The translations under genes and the position numbers were made by a program. Below are positions 48,947 to 61,200 of a stretch of DNA of 64,000 bases, piece by piece. The stretch lies in assembly GCF_963662255.1 (NCBI RefSeq), contig NC_085047.1, positions 49,660,006-49,724,005 on the forward strand, given 5' to 3'. The first letter of the stretch is position 1; every line of letters begins with the position of its first letter. The stretch comes from Cinclus cinclus. Taxonomy: Eukaryota > Chordata > Aves > Passeriformes > Cinclidae. The notes under the pieces were generated by a model, which was given only the letters and a program-made list of their open reading frames with translations, was not told the origin of the DNA and did no database searches.

Positions 48947-51810
48947 AGCAGCATGACCCATGTCCAAGTCATTGAGAGTCACAGAAACAAAATTACTGTG
49001 GCATTTTGGAAATGCAAAGATTAGACCTGAAGAGACACAAAGTTCTGTTTTAAATTCAAAGGACAACTAGTAAAAACTGTAATTCTTTTAGATCCCATGG
49101 CTATTGTTTATGAAATTTGAGTTTTGTCTCTTCAGTTTGAGAAAGAAACAAAAACTCAACATCCCTAAAAAATAAGACTGACTTCTTAAATATCAGCAGT
49201 TTGTAATTTATGAGAGGTTCCATGTATATCTCCAATACCACTCATCTAGGTGTTATCCACCCATAAAGTAGTTCCTACCTTCCTTAGAAACAGAAAAAAC
49301 AGGAATCAGAAAAATCGTGGAGTGAAAATATCCTGGCTGCAGGGAAATGGGGAACAGAGCTAAGAGGTGTGAGACAGACAACTGAGTCACAGAGGTGTTT
49401 TTGAGGTTAATTCTCTGTGGACACTCAAATCCTGTTCAATGCATGGTTGGAGGGCCTGAGCCACTGTCAGAGGCTTTGCACGCCTCTGTCACGGATTTGA
49501 CTGAACACACTGGTCTGGAAGGCCATGTCACTGTCCGGCAGATATTCACTGGATGTGTGCAAAAAGGGAGACCCTGCTTCAGTACCCCAAGTTGAGAATG
49601 CTCATTGGTATCACTTGCCAGTATTTTTCTGGTTGGGAATATCCTGCAGCATTGGATATTTCTGTAATCCGTCCATCTGTATATCTGGCATCATGTCTTT
49701 TTTGTGTGCCTTCCCCAGGTATTTGTGCATTCTCCCAGCTTGCATTTGGAAGCCCAGGAGCAGGCTGTGTGCATCCTCGGGGAATGCATGAGTGCATGCT
49801 GTGTGTTTGCTGTATTTCTAATGTTCCCTGACTGCTTCTCATGCTAACCTAGTTTGAAGCAAATACTGCGTGTCAACACAAAACCGGTGACTCCCATGTC
49901 AAAAATCCATAAAGACAACATATAATCTCCAAATTCAGTTCTATAGACTGTGCTGTGAAAATCAGAGGGGTTATAGGAAGTTTATCGAAAAGTAAGGGCT
50001 CAAAATCCCTAATAATGTCCACAGACTGTTGTTGATAGTAAGTGAATGGCATATGAGCTTTATTAACTTTTGCATAACAGCAGCCCTGTGCTACAGTGTG
50101 ATCTTTCAATCTTACCTTCTTCTCTCTCATCATGTGTTTATGAAATTGCCACAGACATTTTTCCCCCGAATCATATCACGAGCCACCAGATGAAAGATTA
50201 TTGCAGGAAAGATGATTAGGAAAGAAGGATCTTGAATAGCTTATATGAGCCATGGACATTGCTGATAGGATTTATTTGTATTGAAAATAAATTGTCTTTA
50301 CTTTCTGGAATCTTAGTAAAAGAGAATGATTGCTCTGTTTGGGTTTAGATAAGCAGGCAACCTTTTTTAAAAGCATAGTGGTGTAATGGATCCTACATTG
50401 AATTTCCCTGTAAGTGATCAAAAGCCTGAACAAATTAAATGCTATTTTCCAAAGGACTGAAATGTATTTAAATTTCAGAGAATTTTATTGAACCTAGTGC
50501 ACATTCTTTTTCCTCCACTCTGTAAGCACAGGATTTGGCTAAAAAATAACTGAATTGTTGAATCAACAGCCATCTGATCTAAGAAATTACTCCTTCTCTT
50601 GTTCATGACCTTGGATTCGCTAGCTCATGTCCACTTGGATGCAAAAAGTGATTAATTTAGAATTGATAACTAAGGGAATGTTTTATAATCTAAGAGTAGA
50701 CCTATCTAGCGGGACAGGCTGCACTGCTCTGACAACTGGTACCTATGATGTTAAGCATTGCCAATATATGCAGCTTGAATTGTCCTGTACTTAGTAGGTT
50801 TCCAGATCTCCTTGTGATTAATTTGATGTCCATGACTGAGGCAGGTGAGGGTAGGTGACCTCAATGTTGGCATCCACGGATCACTACAGTATTGGTTTGG
50901 TTTTGGGGTTTTTTAGCAAAACTGTAAAAAAAATTTAAAGATAACTAGAAGAACGGTGGCAATATGGCACAGAGTCCTTTTCAGTCTTATGCATAAAACA
51001 TAGAAGGGTGGCTGTGTGAGGTGGAAAGATTTCTGAATAGTATTCTGGAATGCCACAGCTATGCCCACATAGCACAGCTAGTCATGGATGGTGAGTTTTT
51101 AAAAGGTTTTCAGAGCCTAGCAGAGACTAAAACTGAATTTTCTCTTTAAATATTGAAGGGTCAGGGCTAGGGATTTGCTGTGGTTAAATTGTGGTATGTT
51201 CTTGAATTGTATTAAATTCAGGAAACTAAATGAGGCTTTCTCAGCAATATACCAATATCAGAATTAATTGTGTAAATTTTTTATAATTGCTTTGCTTATA
51301 TGAGAATAATGTTTAGTTCAAATTATGTATTCTTGAGAGAATCCCCTGAGGCGGCTACTGGCAGGGACCACCACTGAAGACAGTCTGTGTACATAATAAC
51401 ACAGGAAATCAGAAAAATCTTCAATCTCTGTGTTTTTTCAAGGGAGACTTAATAATTTTAAAAAATAAAAAACACCTAGTATATTTAGACATACAGGAAA
51501 AGCAGTGGAAATGGAGTCTTCTCACATAAGGTAGCAAAGACAGTAAATAGAAGGAATTGTGTTAAAGTGGGGAAAAATAATTGTCGGAGCTAAGACAGAA
51601 AATAACATTAGCTTTGACAAAATTAACAACAGCTAATTATTAACTCATGGGCTGGAATGCCCCTGCCAGCATTTTGTGAAAACATTTTCATTCTCTGTTA
51701 TCTATTTTCACTTGGTGTGAAAAATTATGCATGATGAAAAAATGATGGAGTCCCAATCCACTTTCTGATCACAAGTATCTATCTGATTCAACCCAGAAAG
51801 CAAAATGGCA

Positions 51811-51844
51811 TTATTTATTTATTTATTTACTTACCTACTTACTT
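51811..51844. repeat. Tetranucleotide repeat (TTTA)n grading into (CTTA)n
   Basis: Four TTTA-type units followed by CTTA/CCTA variants. Simple-sequence repeat, probably variable in length. Confidence 0.9.
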
Positions 51845-54800
51845 GCTGCCCTATCTACGTTGGTGGGTTTTTCCCCAGTGTTCTTACCTGGTGTCAGCTA
51901 CTGCCAGAGCTTCCCCAGGTCCTCAGCACTCCTTGGGGCTGCACAGACAGCTTCCCCTCCCTCCCCTTCTCTGCTGTCAAAACATGGGAATGACAAGTTC
52001 TCACATTGTGTCCTGAAAGCTATCAAATGCTGTTTAGTCAGAGGTCTGGCAGGCTGAGGGAAGAAATGTGATTTGAAGACAAAAGCAAAAATCAAGGAAA
52101 TATCTCCTGGCTATGCAATCCCAGTTATACCACGGAAGAGCACAAGTTTTTTGGGAGATGCTTGGCTAGTGCCTGCTCCACACAGCTGCTCCTGAGCAGG
52201 GTGCACCGAGCCCCTGGCAGTGATGACGGACTTTCAAAAGCAAAAATAAGCCCTGGAGAATCTGGGGGAGGATGAAGAAGCATGCAGGTGTCAGAACCCA
52301 CGAAACAATGCGGGTCACCAAGCTGATGGTAATAAAGGTCTGTCCCAGCAATCTGGGAGGGCATGTTGGACTCCCTGCACACAGGACAGGTCACATTGCT
52401 GGGGTTTGGGGATTTAAGAAGCCCCCAGACACATTTTTTTCTGAAATAGACAAAGTGTGCCCAGCATCTGATCTGTCACTGAAATGCTCATATACAGCAC
52501 TTCCAAATGCAGGTCCCATGTCAGGAGCATGAAAGGCCCTCCAAGATAAAACAGAAAGGGGAACAGCATGTGGCAGGTCACTTTGAACTGGAGAAGCAAG
52601 GACAGGATTGGAAAGTCTCAGACCTTGTAGTCAAGTCACCTATAACACTTCCCTAGTGTTTGCATGGAAACACAAATGCTCTTACTTTTAATTCTACTTG
52701 GGAATTGCGTGCTTTGCTACACAGATAAATAGACTGTTGTAAAACAAATCCATCTTTGAATCCAGAATGCACAGAGGTTTTATAGGATCTCAAATGTAAA
52801 TAGCCATAGTGTGTATTCCCCATGTTTTATCAGACATTAGCAGATCCAGAATCATTCTCATTTGCAAGATTCTATGTTTTGTAAATGCTGATGCTATAAA
52901 GCATTGGTGTTTCTTAAAAACTAGGTGATTTTTCTTTTTTAAATGCATTATTCCGTGTTTCATAAGCCGAAATATTTGTGCATTTGTGTTGTTATAGCCA
53001 GGGGTGGTACAAAGACATAAAAGGCAAAATACTTACAGGGAAAAACAATGTTATTTATTAGAATACAGGTCAGAATTGGAGGAAAAAATAAGCAAGGTTT
53101 CAGACACATGAGATCTTCCTCAGGGCTGATATAAATGTCATAAGCTTTGACCTATATTTAAACTACTTTGAGCTTAAGTTGATTACATTAACAGTTAGAT
53201 GATGTCAAGGAAAAAGGTCCTTGGTACTTGAAGACTAGAGGTGTATCTTAGGTATGTGAGAGCTGAAAAAGGCATTAGCACTTCTAGGACAAAGAAGGAA
53301 AAGTAATAACCAGCTGTGAAACAGTAAGGGTCTAGCTGGGAGTGAGCAAAATTGTTATGTGCCATAAAGTCACCTTCCTCTGCAAGTCCATAATTTTAAG
53401 TGTACACCTGAGTTATGAATTTCTGTTCCCAGACTTAGGTTTTGAAGATATTTTTAAGACTTCCGTGGGGCCAAGGACTGAGAAGTCAGAGGTGGTGCGG
53501 CTATTCTGTGAGAACAATTTTCCCACTGACAACTGGGTATTTCTGTCCTCTGTCAATTAGCTAAAGCATCCTCCTTCTAGTGTAGAGTGGCTCATTTTTG
53601 GGAGGGTATCCAGTTCATCCGGTAGAAGGAAGTAAATCCAGGTCTGTAGGATGCCCGGACTGTTAGGTTTCTGGTGTGAGAAGCAGTTACTGAAAGAGTC
53701 TGCATCATGCTGATGACACTGACAGATTTGAGGTTTAAGGCGTCTCTTACATGGTGCTGCATTTAGACCTTTAAGGCGTTTGTTTCTGATGTTAGGATTG
53801 ACAAGTTCAGGGGGTTGCCTGATCATCAAGGAAGGCACTATTTGGAAAAGTTAATTTATGATCATCCAACTGTTTGTTGATTGCCCCCCTCCCTCCTTTC
53901 CAGCATGTTTTGTGATGAATAGAAGCACACAACCATTGGGGTTTACATTTTATATTCTCTTATGTATGTACACTGTGCAAGTTCCTAAACACAAGTCTTC
54001 GTTGAGAGTAGGAACAGTTCTCTTCAGAAAATTTAGATTGGTGAGGTGCATGTTGCCAGTGTCTTCAGGAGCACATCAGGATTGATATAACCATGACTGG
54101 TTTGGTGTATTTGCAAAGCCTGTTGGGTTTGTGGAGCTTGGACTGCTGCTCTGTGGTGGCTGAAAATTTTTAAACATTTGATGTGGTGGTAAAAGTGACC
54201 CAGATGCAATATGATATACATAATTGGATTAGAAAGCAGCAGAAAGTGAATTTGGATCACCTCAAATTTAGAATGCCTCGCCTAGAGTATTTGTAAATGA
54301 CAGTGTAAGAAAATCTGAAAATAAGGTGAGAAACAGTCTTTATTTCCTAAGTCCCACACCTTTTGGTCTCCTCTATAAAAAAACATGTTTGTTTTGTAAC
54401 TCATGCTTATAGTTCAGTCTTTTTTCTATTTTTTACCTAATGCTGGGGACAACTTCATTGTCCATGAGAGCTGTTTTGTCTGTGTGTCCCTTTGCTTAGT
54501 AAAAACCAGAAGTGATGTGGATAAAGTTGAGATCAGCGAAGGTGTCGCTTTAGATTACGACTTTCAGCTCTGCCTGCAAGGTTGCACAAAGAATAAAAAG
54601 AAAGTGAAAAATGTTTGAAGATGAAATTGAAGGACCTGTTTTGGCAGGGTCACATTTAAGGATAAATGCTGAAGAAAGAGAGTGTCCTGAATTTCAGCAA
54701 TTTCTCATCTGCTGTGATATGGGGCCAGACCTTCCACTGATGCTGTCCTGTGAAAGACTGCAGTGGCTCTTCAGTGATTTATCCCACAGGTGTCTGCCTA

Positions 54801-56389
54801 CCCCCTTAATTGCAGCTCAGCTTCTGGTCTTCCAGAAAGAAGCATTTCCATTGTATATATATTTTTTTTTTGGAAGACATTTGCTTCCAGCTGTGAACAG
54901 CTCACAAGAAGTACCACAGGTCCTGCTTCTGTGTGGAGGTTTCCCAAAAGCAGTCGTCTCCTAATCAAAGTTTCTCCTAACAAAGATTCATTTAAACCTA
55001 GAGGTCATAACTGAAAAATAACACATTATATTACTTTAAGTGTCATTTGATGGTCTCTCAGTATGGCCAGTGGTAGGCCATTTGAGGACAACTTAAACAT
55101 ATCAAAACCGCGAAAGATTTATTGTTGAGGAAAACCTCTGACTGAAATGAGCCAACTTCTGCCTGTAAAGCATTCCCTGAAATTTAAATACGTGTCAGCA
55201 GCAATACTAAATATAGCTAGTGGCATTACTGTTGGTGTAAGCAGAGCTAGTATGTATAAAACCAATATCCTTTCTGCTATTGTGCACGAACAACCTTTAT
55301 CTAATTATTAATATTTTCAGTTGAGGGAATTTTGATATGATGAATTGCCTATTACTTGATAAGACACTTTGGACTCAATTTAAATTCAATGTCAGTTCCA
55401 CTTCAGTAATAGGCCATATTTTCACCATTTTTTTTAAATTTACCTACTCAGTCCTACAGATTTACTATAAATTATGGCAAGAACAATAAAAATCTGGAAG
55501 CTAATCACACCCTGGACTATTGCTGCTGGCTGAAGCTGTGTTACTGGTCACAGCTTGCATGATATATATGGGAGGAACTAACAGCAGTCGTGCCAAAAAT
55601 TCTCTATTTTATAGAAATGTGCATTTTGCAAATCATTTGTTTTGCTCTGTAAAATGCTCCCTTTTGCATTATATCTAGATTATTGTACCTCATTGAGTCC
55701 CTGTTTCTGTGTAGATGCGGTGTTCACTATCAATTATTATAACAAATATATTCAAATGCCTACAAGATCCATGTGGTTCATATGGGTCCAGTCCAGTCCA
55801 TGACTTCTGTTTAATTTTTCTTTCCACCTCTGCACAGGTTGCAATAATTTTTTTCTCAAGCATGTGAAATTAAATAAATTTTCTGACACCTTCCACAGTT
55901 TAAAAAAGGAGTTAAAATCATTCTCCTAGGAGAGTGACTGTGGAGAAAATCATGGTGTGTATATATGTTGATGTTTTCTAATACTGTGAAGGGTGGTTGT
56001 ATTTTGTTGGTGGTAATGCAGGGGGAAGGGAATGGATCGGTTAAACAAGGGGTATGCTGTGGTCAAGTGAAAAAAGTTGTTTATTCTCAGTATAGCCTAA
56101 GACAGAAAAACATGAGCCCAGGCACTAGCACAAGTTTCCTTCATGCTTGTGTGCTTGATTAGTCATAGAGAGGCTGACAAAGTGCTGCAGCCTGGGATGA
56201 GCATCCTCAGGGATTTCTGTGTCATAATTGCAGTGGGTAGCCCAGGAGGAGGAACAAATTCAGATAAAAGCTGCAATGTCAGGAAAAATAATGCTCTGTG
56301 TTTTAGAACACTTAAATTCTGTGTTTTTCTAATGCAGCTGTAGATTGTGTTATACCTGTGGTTGCAATTGTCTACTGAAGAAAGCAAGG

Positions 56390-58240
56390 GCTGAGTGCAG
56401 TGAAGGGAGGCTGCTGCCAGGTCTCACTGCAAGCTGCAGACAGGAATAACCTGATCCTGGGGTCCAGCAGCACCCATCAGCCTTGGAGCAGCACTGCCTT
56501 TGAAGGAAAGCCCCAGCAGGATGTGAGGGTTGAGCATTTAACCTCACAGCTGGGAGGATTTATTTGCCATCTGGCTGCACAGTTTGGGCAGCATTCAGTT
56601 TGTCCTAAGGCAGGAAAACTCTGGGGAAAGAGCCACCCTGAGGTATTGCAGCAGCAAGAGAGTTTTGTTACCCCAAGGGCCAGGACCTGCTGAGGGAGAG
56701 AGACCTGCTGAGAGAGAGACAGACAATGGAAGTGGACCAGGCTAGGCTCAGAGTCTTCTTAAATCTGACTGGGGGAAGCAGGAGGGACAAGAAACTTTTT
56801 TTTGTCCTGCTCAGCATCACTTGTGCCCTCTCCCTAGCCATGGTGCAGATCTGGTGGTTATTTATTGTCCCCAACAAGCTGCTTCCACAGCCAAGCTTTG
56901 CATTGCATGTGCCTCGAGCACAGATGCTGTTTGAAAGGAGCCTGCTGGAAGGTGGAGTTTTAGTTTTGTTTTAGAGGTGTGGGTATCTGCCAGCTCGGAG
57001 TCAGCTCTGGTTCACTCACTGTCATCAAACCAATGACTTTTTAACCTGTTCTAGACTAATTGAAAAGAAAAGACACTTTCTAAGCCTTAGACTACTTTCC
57101 CCAGCAGAAGATGACTCATTGTCTTATGATTTTAGGACTAGACTGCAGTCAAATTTTTGACATTGTACCCTTAAGAGGAATGCACTTTGCTTTGGGACTG
57201 CATGCCTTCCCTATGCTTATTGAGCAGGTGCCTGACTTGATGAAGGATTATAACTTGAGCCTCATTTAATTCCAAAGACTTGGCTCACAGATAAATATAC
57301 TTATTTGGCTGTGTATTATTTACTGTCTCTTTGCAAGATTTTTTTTTTTCACAGACCATCTTCCTAATAACACCCATGCTTTAATTACAGACATGTGTAA
57401 CAGGCACGCTGATGAGCACAGTGCTGGTGTGAATCAAGTGCAGTGTCTGAAGGTTTAATCACTTTCTGGAGAAGCTTTATTTCACTGCAAAGGTCAATCC
57501 AACCTATTAACATATTGACAAGTGCAGGGCAGCAATCTTGCTTCGACAGAATCCGCAGCAAACTAGGGATTTGTTCATGGTTCCCTCCTGGCGCTGCTCT
57601 CCACACTTACCCATGCACTGATTCCACTGGCTCTGCTCACTGTGAGTAAAGAAATCACAAGCCCTCAGAGGGACCAAGAGAAGTCCACCAGTTTTGTCAT
57701 GGGCAGCACCAGTGGGACAGGCAGTGCTGTCACAGAAGCAGCTGCCTGGGGAGGACAGGAGGGGGAACAGACATGGAAATGCTGCAAGTCCAGCTTGAGC
57801 AGCCAGAAGCATGCTACCCTGCACAGGAGGTGTAGATTCTTCCATAACCTCCCTCCCTGTTCCCCACGAGCAGCTGTGGAGCTCAAGCACCCCTCAAGAA
57901 GCAGATGACTGCCCAGGTTTGCAGTTCCAGGGCAGCCTGTGTGTCAGTGCAGCAGTGCTGGTGCTCTCGGGTCACCACGGTGGGACCCTTGGCTGCCCTC
58001 CTTACCCTGGCACCTGCTGCTTCAGCAAGACATACCATCTCTTCCAAAAAGTGTCTGCTTTTATGCCTGAAACCTTGCACTTCAGCCTCAGGGGTCAGGA
58101 GACAGAGTGGGATTTTAGGGGTGTTTGTCTTAGCAGCTGTTGCACCATTTCTTGCAGGAATGTGTTGCATTCACTGGCTCATGTGCACATACAGCCCCAT
58201 AGCTACTGGGCTGTGAGGGAAGCGTGGGGCTGACTTGGTA
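56390..58240 (+). other. GC-richer intronic zone with several overlapping open frames; no gene confirmed
   Basis: The base composition is clearly richer in G and C than the flanks, though CpG stays scarce. Frames of 82-140 codons are open on both strands (for example 56726-56974 and 57811-58233 on +, 57507-57890 on -). Their overlap in many frames points to composition rather than selection on one protein. A short GA-rich tract (about 56690-56730) lies within it. No family was recognised. Confidence 0.55.
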
Positions 58241-61200
58241 CCAGGTTACACTGCCAGATGGTGACTGAGCTGAGATTATATCCTAAGATATAATTTGGAC
58301 GTCTTGCTCCTATCTTCTATTTGCTATGAGCTTTCCAGCCTCCTTAAAAAATAAATGGATGCCAGATTTATGTTGCCCTCCCACTGTTTGAATGATGCTG
58401 AGGTGCTGTGGCAGGCTATGAATAGGTTCTGGGTTCAGGAGGGCTGGCAGAAACTCCTGAGAAGATTTGTTTCCTTTGTTTCTCTGTTGTCACAACATTA
58501 GCTTTTGTCAGAAACCTGCTTGTTCTGAGGTTTTAGGTTGCTAAATATTGATGATGTCTACACAGACATTTACGGTGTTTCTAAGCATCTGAGCTCCTGA
58601 CTCCCTGCTCTGGAAGGATTGTCACTGCTTTGAATCTTGCACCCAATTTAAGAAATCAAATGAGAGTGGAAGAGTCATGGCAACAAGTCACTAGACACAA
58701 AGGTGGTCGAGTCAAAGAGAATGTCTCATCTACTTTCCTGCCTGTGATCTCACATAAACACCTCACTCTTAGATCCTGGCTGCACAGAAGTGTAAATTAT
58801 TCAAACCAACAAACAAATTAGATACTGTGCATGCCAGAAGAGGAAGACAGCTAACAACAAATAGCTCTGAGAATTGTTTGAGGCCATGGAAGAAAGGGAA
58901 GGCAGTAAATTATTTGGTAAAGATAAAACAGATTATCAAGCTAAGATAATGTATACAAATAAAAACCACATGTAACCATGTCCATAAGGACCCAAATGCT
59001 GTGCCGGAGTGAATCTCTGTTTCTGCAGAAGTTGGTGTTGAACTTTCTAGCACAGGATTTAATCTCCAGCTTTTCACAGGTGCAATCTTTGCTACTTCTG
59101 GAAAGGAGGATGAGGGAGTTAAATGCTTATGAGTCGGCAAATTGTGGCAAGTATGAGGCAAATCCACCTGAGCGTGAAGAAGAAACAAAGTTGTACCAGC
59201 AAGGCCAAGGGGACTCTGAGGACATGTAGGAGGGGATGATGCTGTAGGCATAGGAAGGCATTCATAGGATCAAAGGGAATTCCAATAATTGATTAATTAA
59301 CTAATGAAGCCCCAATTAACCCCACTCTGCATTAAGCCCATGAGCCACAAGGGTTTAGCCCACTGCCTGCAGCAGTCAAGCAGTCAGCAAGGATTCCTTC
59401 CCCCATGCACCCTGCCAGCCTCCACTGCCTTCACCACACAGCTGGCTGTGTGCTTGCTTTCCAGGCACGTACCCAAACCTCCTCTCTCTGAGGTGTTAAA
59501 CGTGTCATTGCAGCTTAATTCACCATGGATGGTAGCCTGAAGTGGCACAACAGTCCTGCCTTAGGTGACTGAGCAGTCCCCCAGGTCCAAGTGATGATTA
59601 GATGTGAGGATTTTCCTCAAGATCTGAGTGGAAAAGCCCCTGGGAACTAGAGGCAGATTGCAGCCCCTTGCCATGGCTGCAGACATTTGATGGCACCTTG
59701 GTGTTTCCTGCTCTCCAGCTATGAAAAGCAGCTCTTCAGCTGAATGAAGAAATGTGGGTGCCTGCCTCAAGTACTGGGGCTCAGCATTCAGGTGCCTGGG
59801 TGGCATATCTCTAACATGGCTGGGATCAAATCAGATGGGCCAGAGATCCATCCAGGTCTTAAACATTTGCTCAGCAAATTAGGTTTAGGAAAAATGGTAT
59901 GTTAAATGTCACAGAACTGAACTGTAAAGCAGCATCTCTTGTTTGGTTTTTCTTCTGTTTGTCATTCTGTCATCTTTAGATTTTAAAACTGGATGACATG
60001 GGCTTCTATTGCTTGTCTTGCTGGACTTTCTGAGTTTTGAGTTGAGTTGTGAATCTCAGTCTTCATCAGAGACATTTTAAGGTCTTATATTTAACTGCAA
60101 ATTTCTTCAATTCTAGTTCACAAAAGCATATGATGACAAATTTTTCAGAACAATTGATTTCTGATTGCATGAAAAGTGAAAATCAATCATTTACCCCAAC
60201 TAACCTTTTAAATCAAATTGGGTTTCCTAATATAGTAGTCTTTTTCAGATCATGGTTTGCATATTGTCTACTTTAAACAGTGCTCCTTGAATTATTTTAA
60301 AATAATCCACACTCCACTTGCAGTTTTCTAACATGAAGCCGGTTTTTTTGCTGAAATTAGAGAGGCTAATGATTTTTTGGTTACATTTAAAACTTGCAGC
60401 CTGAGATTCACACTAGTGAGAATATCATCATTAATATTTTCACTTTGCAAACAATGCTTCCCTTTTGGAAACTTTTTTTTTTTTACTAAATGACCCAGTT
60501 TATTAAATGAAACTTTTTTTTTCCCCTTCACAAAATGTATGCCTTTCACTGAAAGTTTTTAAAGATTTATTCAGGTTCCTGTGCTTCAGAAAATGTTATA
60601 CAATTTACAAGTTCAGCATACAGTGACCTGAAATATTCTTTCCTGTGTTGCATCCTCACTGCAAAATTAGCAACTAGCACAATACACTTTGTGCAATGTA
60701 AGCATAAGCCGATATGCCCTCAAACAAACACAAAGGGTCATACCAGATGTCCTGGACCTTCCAGCAAGCTATATTTTTAATACCATATTCTTAGTCAGTG
60801 GCTAATCATGAGTACATAGATTTTAGATGACCTTGAATCACTTCCATTAAAAAATAATACATCGTTTATTAGAGTAGTCCACCTCAATGAAATATAAAGC
60901 AAACCAGCTAATTGTTGGCTCAGGGTTTTGTGTGTCACTAACAGTATCTCTGTTCATGGTTAATTCCATAGTTTTTTTTAATGTGTTTAATGGCTTGGGT
61001 TTTTTCTCATTTGCATAAATTTTCCATGCAGCTAGAAAAATAGGACAGTTACTGTTTCTGCAGGTAGAGAGGGCACATCCACCTGCAAAAGTAAAGGGTG
61101 CTGAGAACCGGAGGAACACCTGAGGCCACAGACATTCCCTTGGGCCTGGATTTCTATGGAAATGTGTCTCAGGCAGTCATGTGTGTCTGCAGTTCTTGTA

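Larger units (their letters stand above)
43972..56389 (+). other. MTUS2: MTUS2 downstream intron, later part: no gene seen
   Basis: Mostly AT-rich intronic DNA with a (TTG)6 repeat, a 29-bp duplication and a tetranucleotide repeat. The longest open frame of the window (146 codons, 47103-47543, minus) lies here but has no recognised family; it is discussed as an observation. Confidence 0.6.

Noticed and set aside
54403..54964. Two adjacent + strand frames (71 and 117 codons) as a split gene
   Set aside because: They are in different frames with no plausible intron between them and no recognised similarity.
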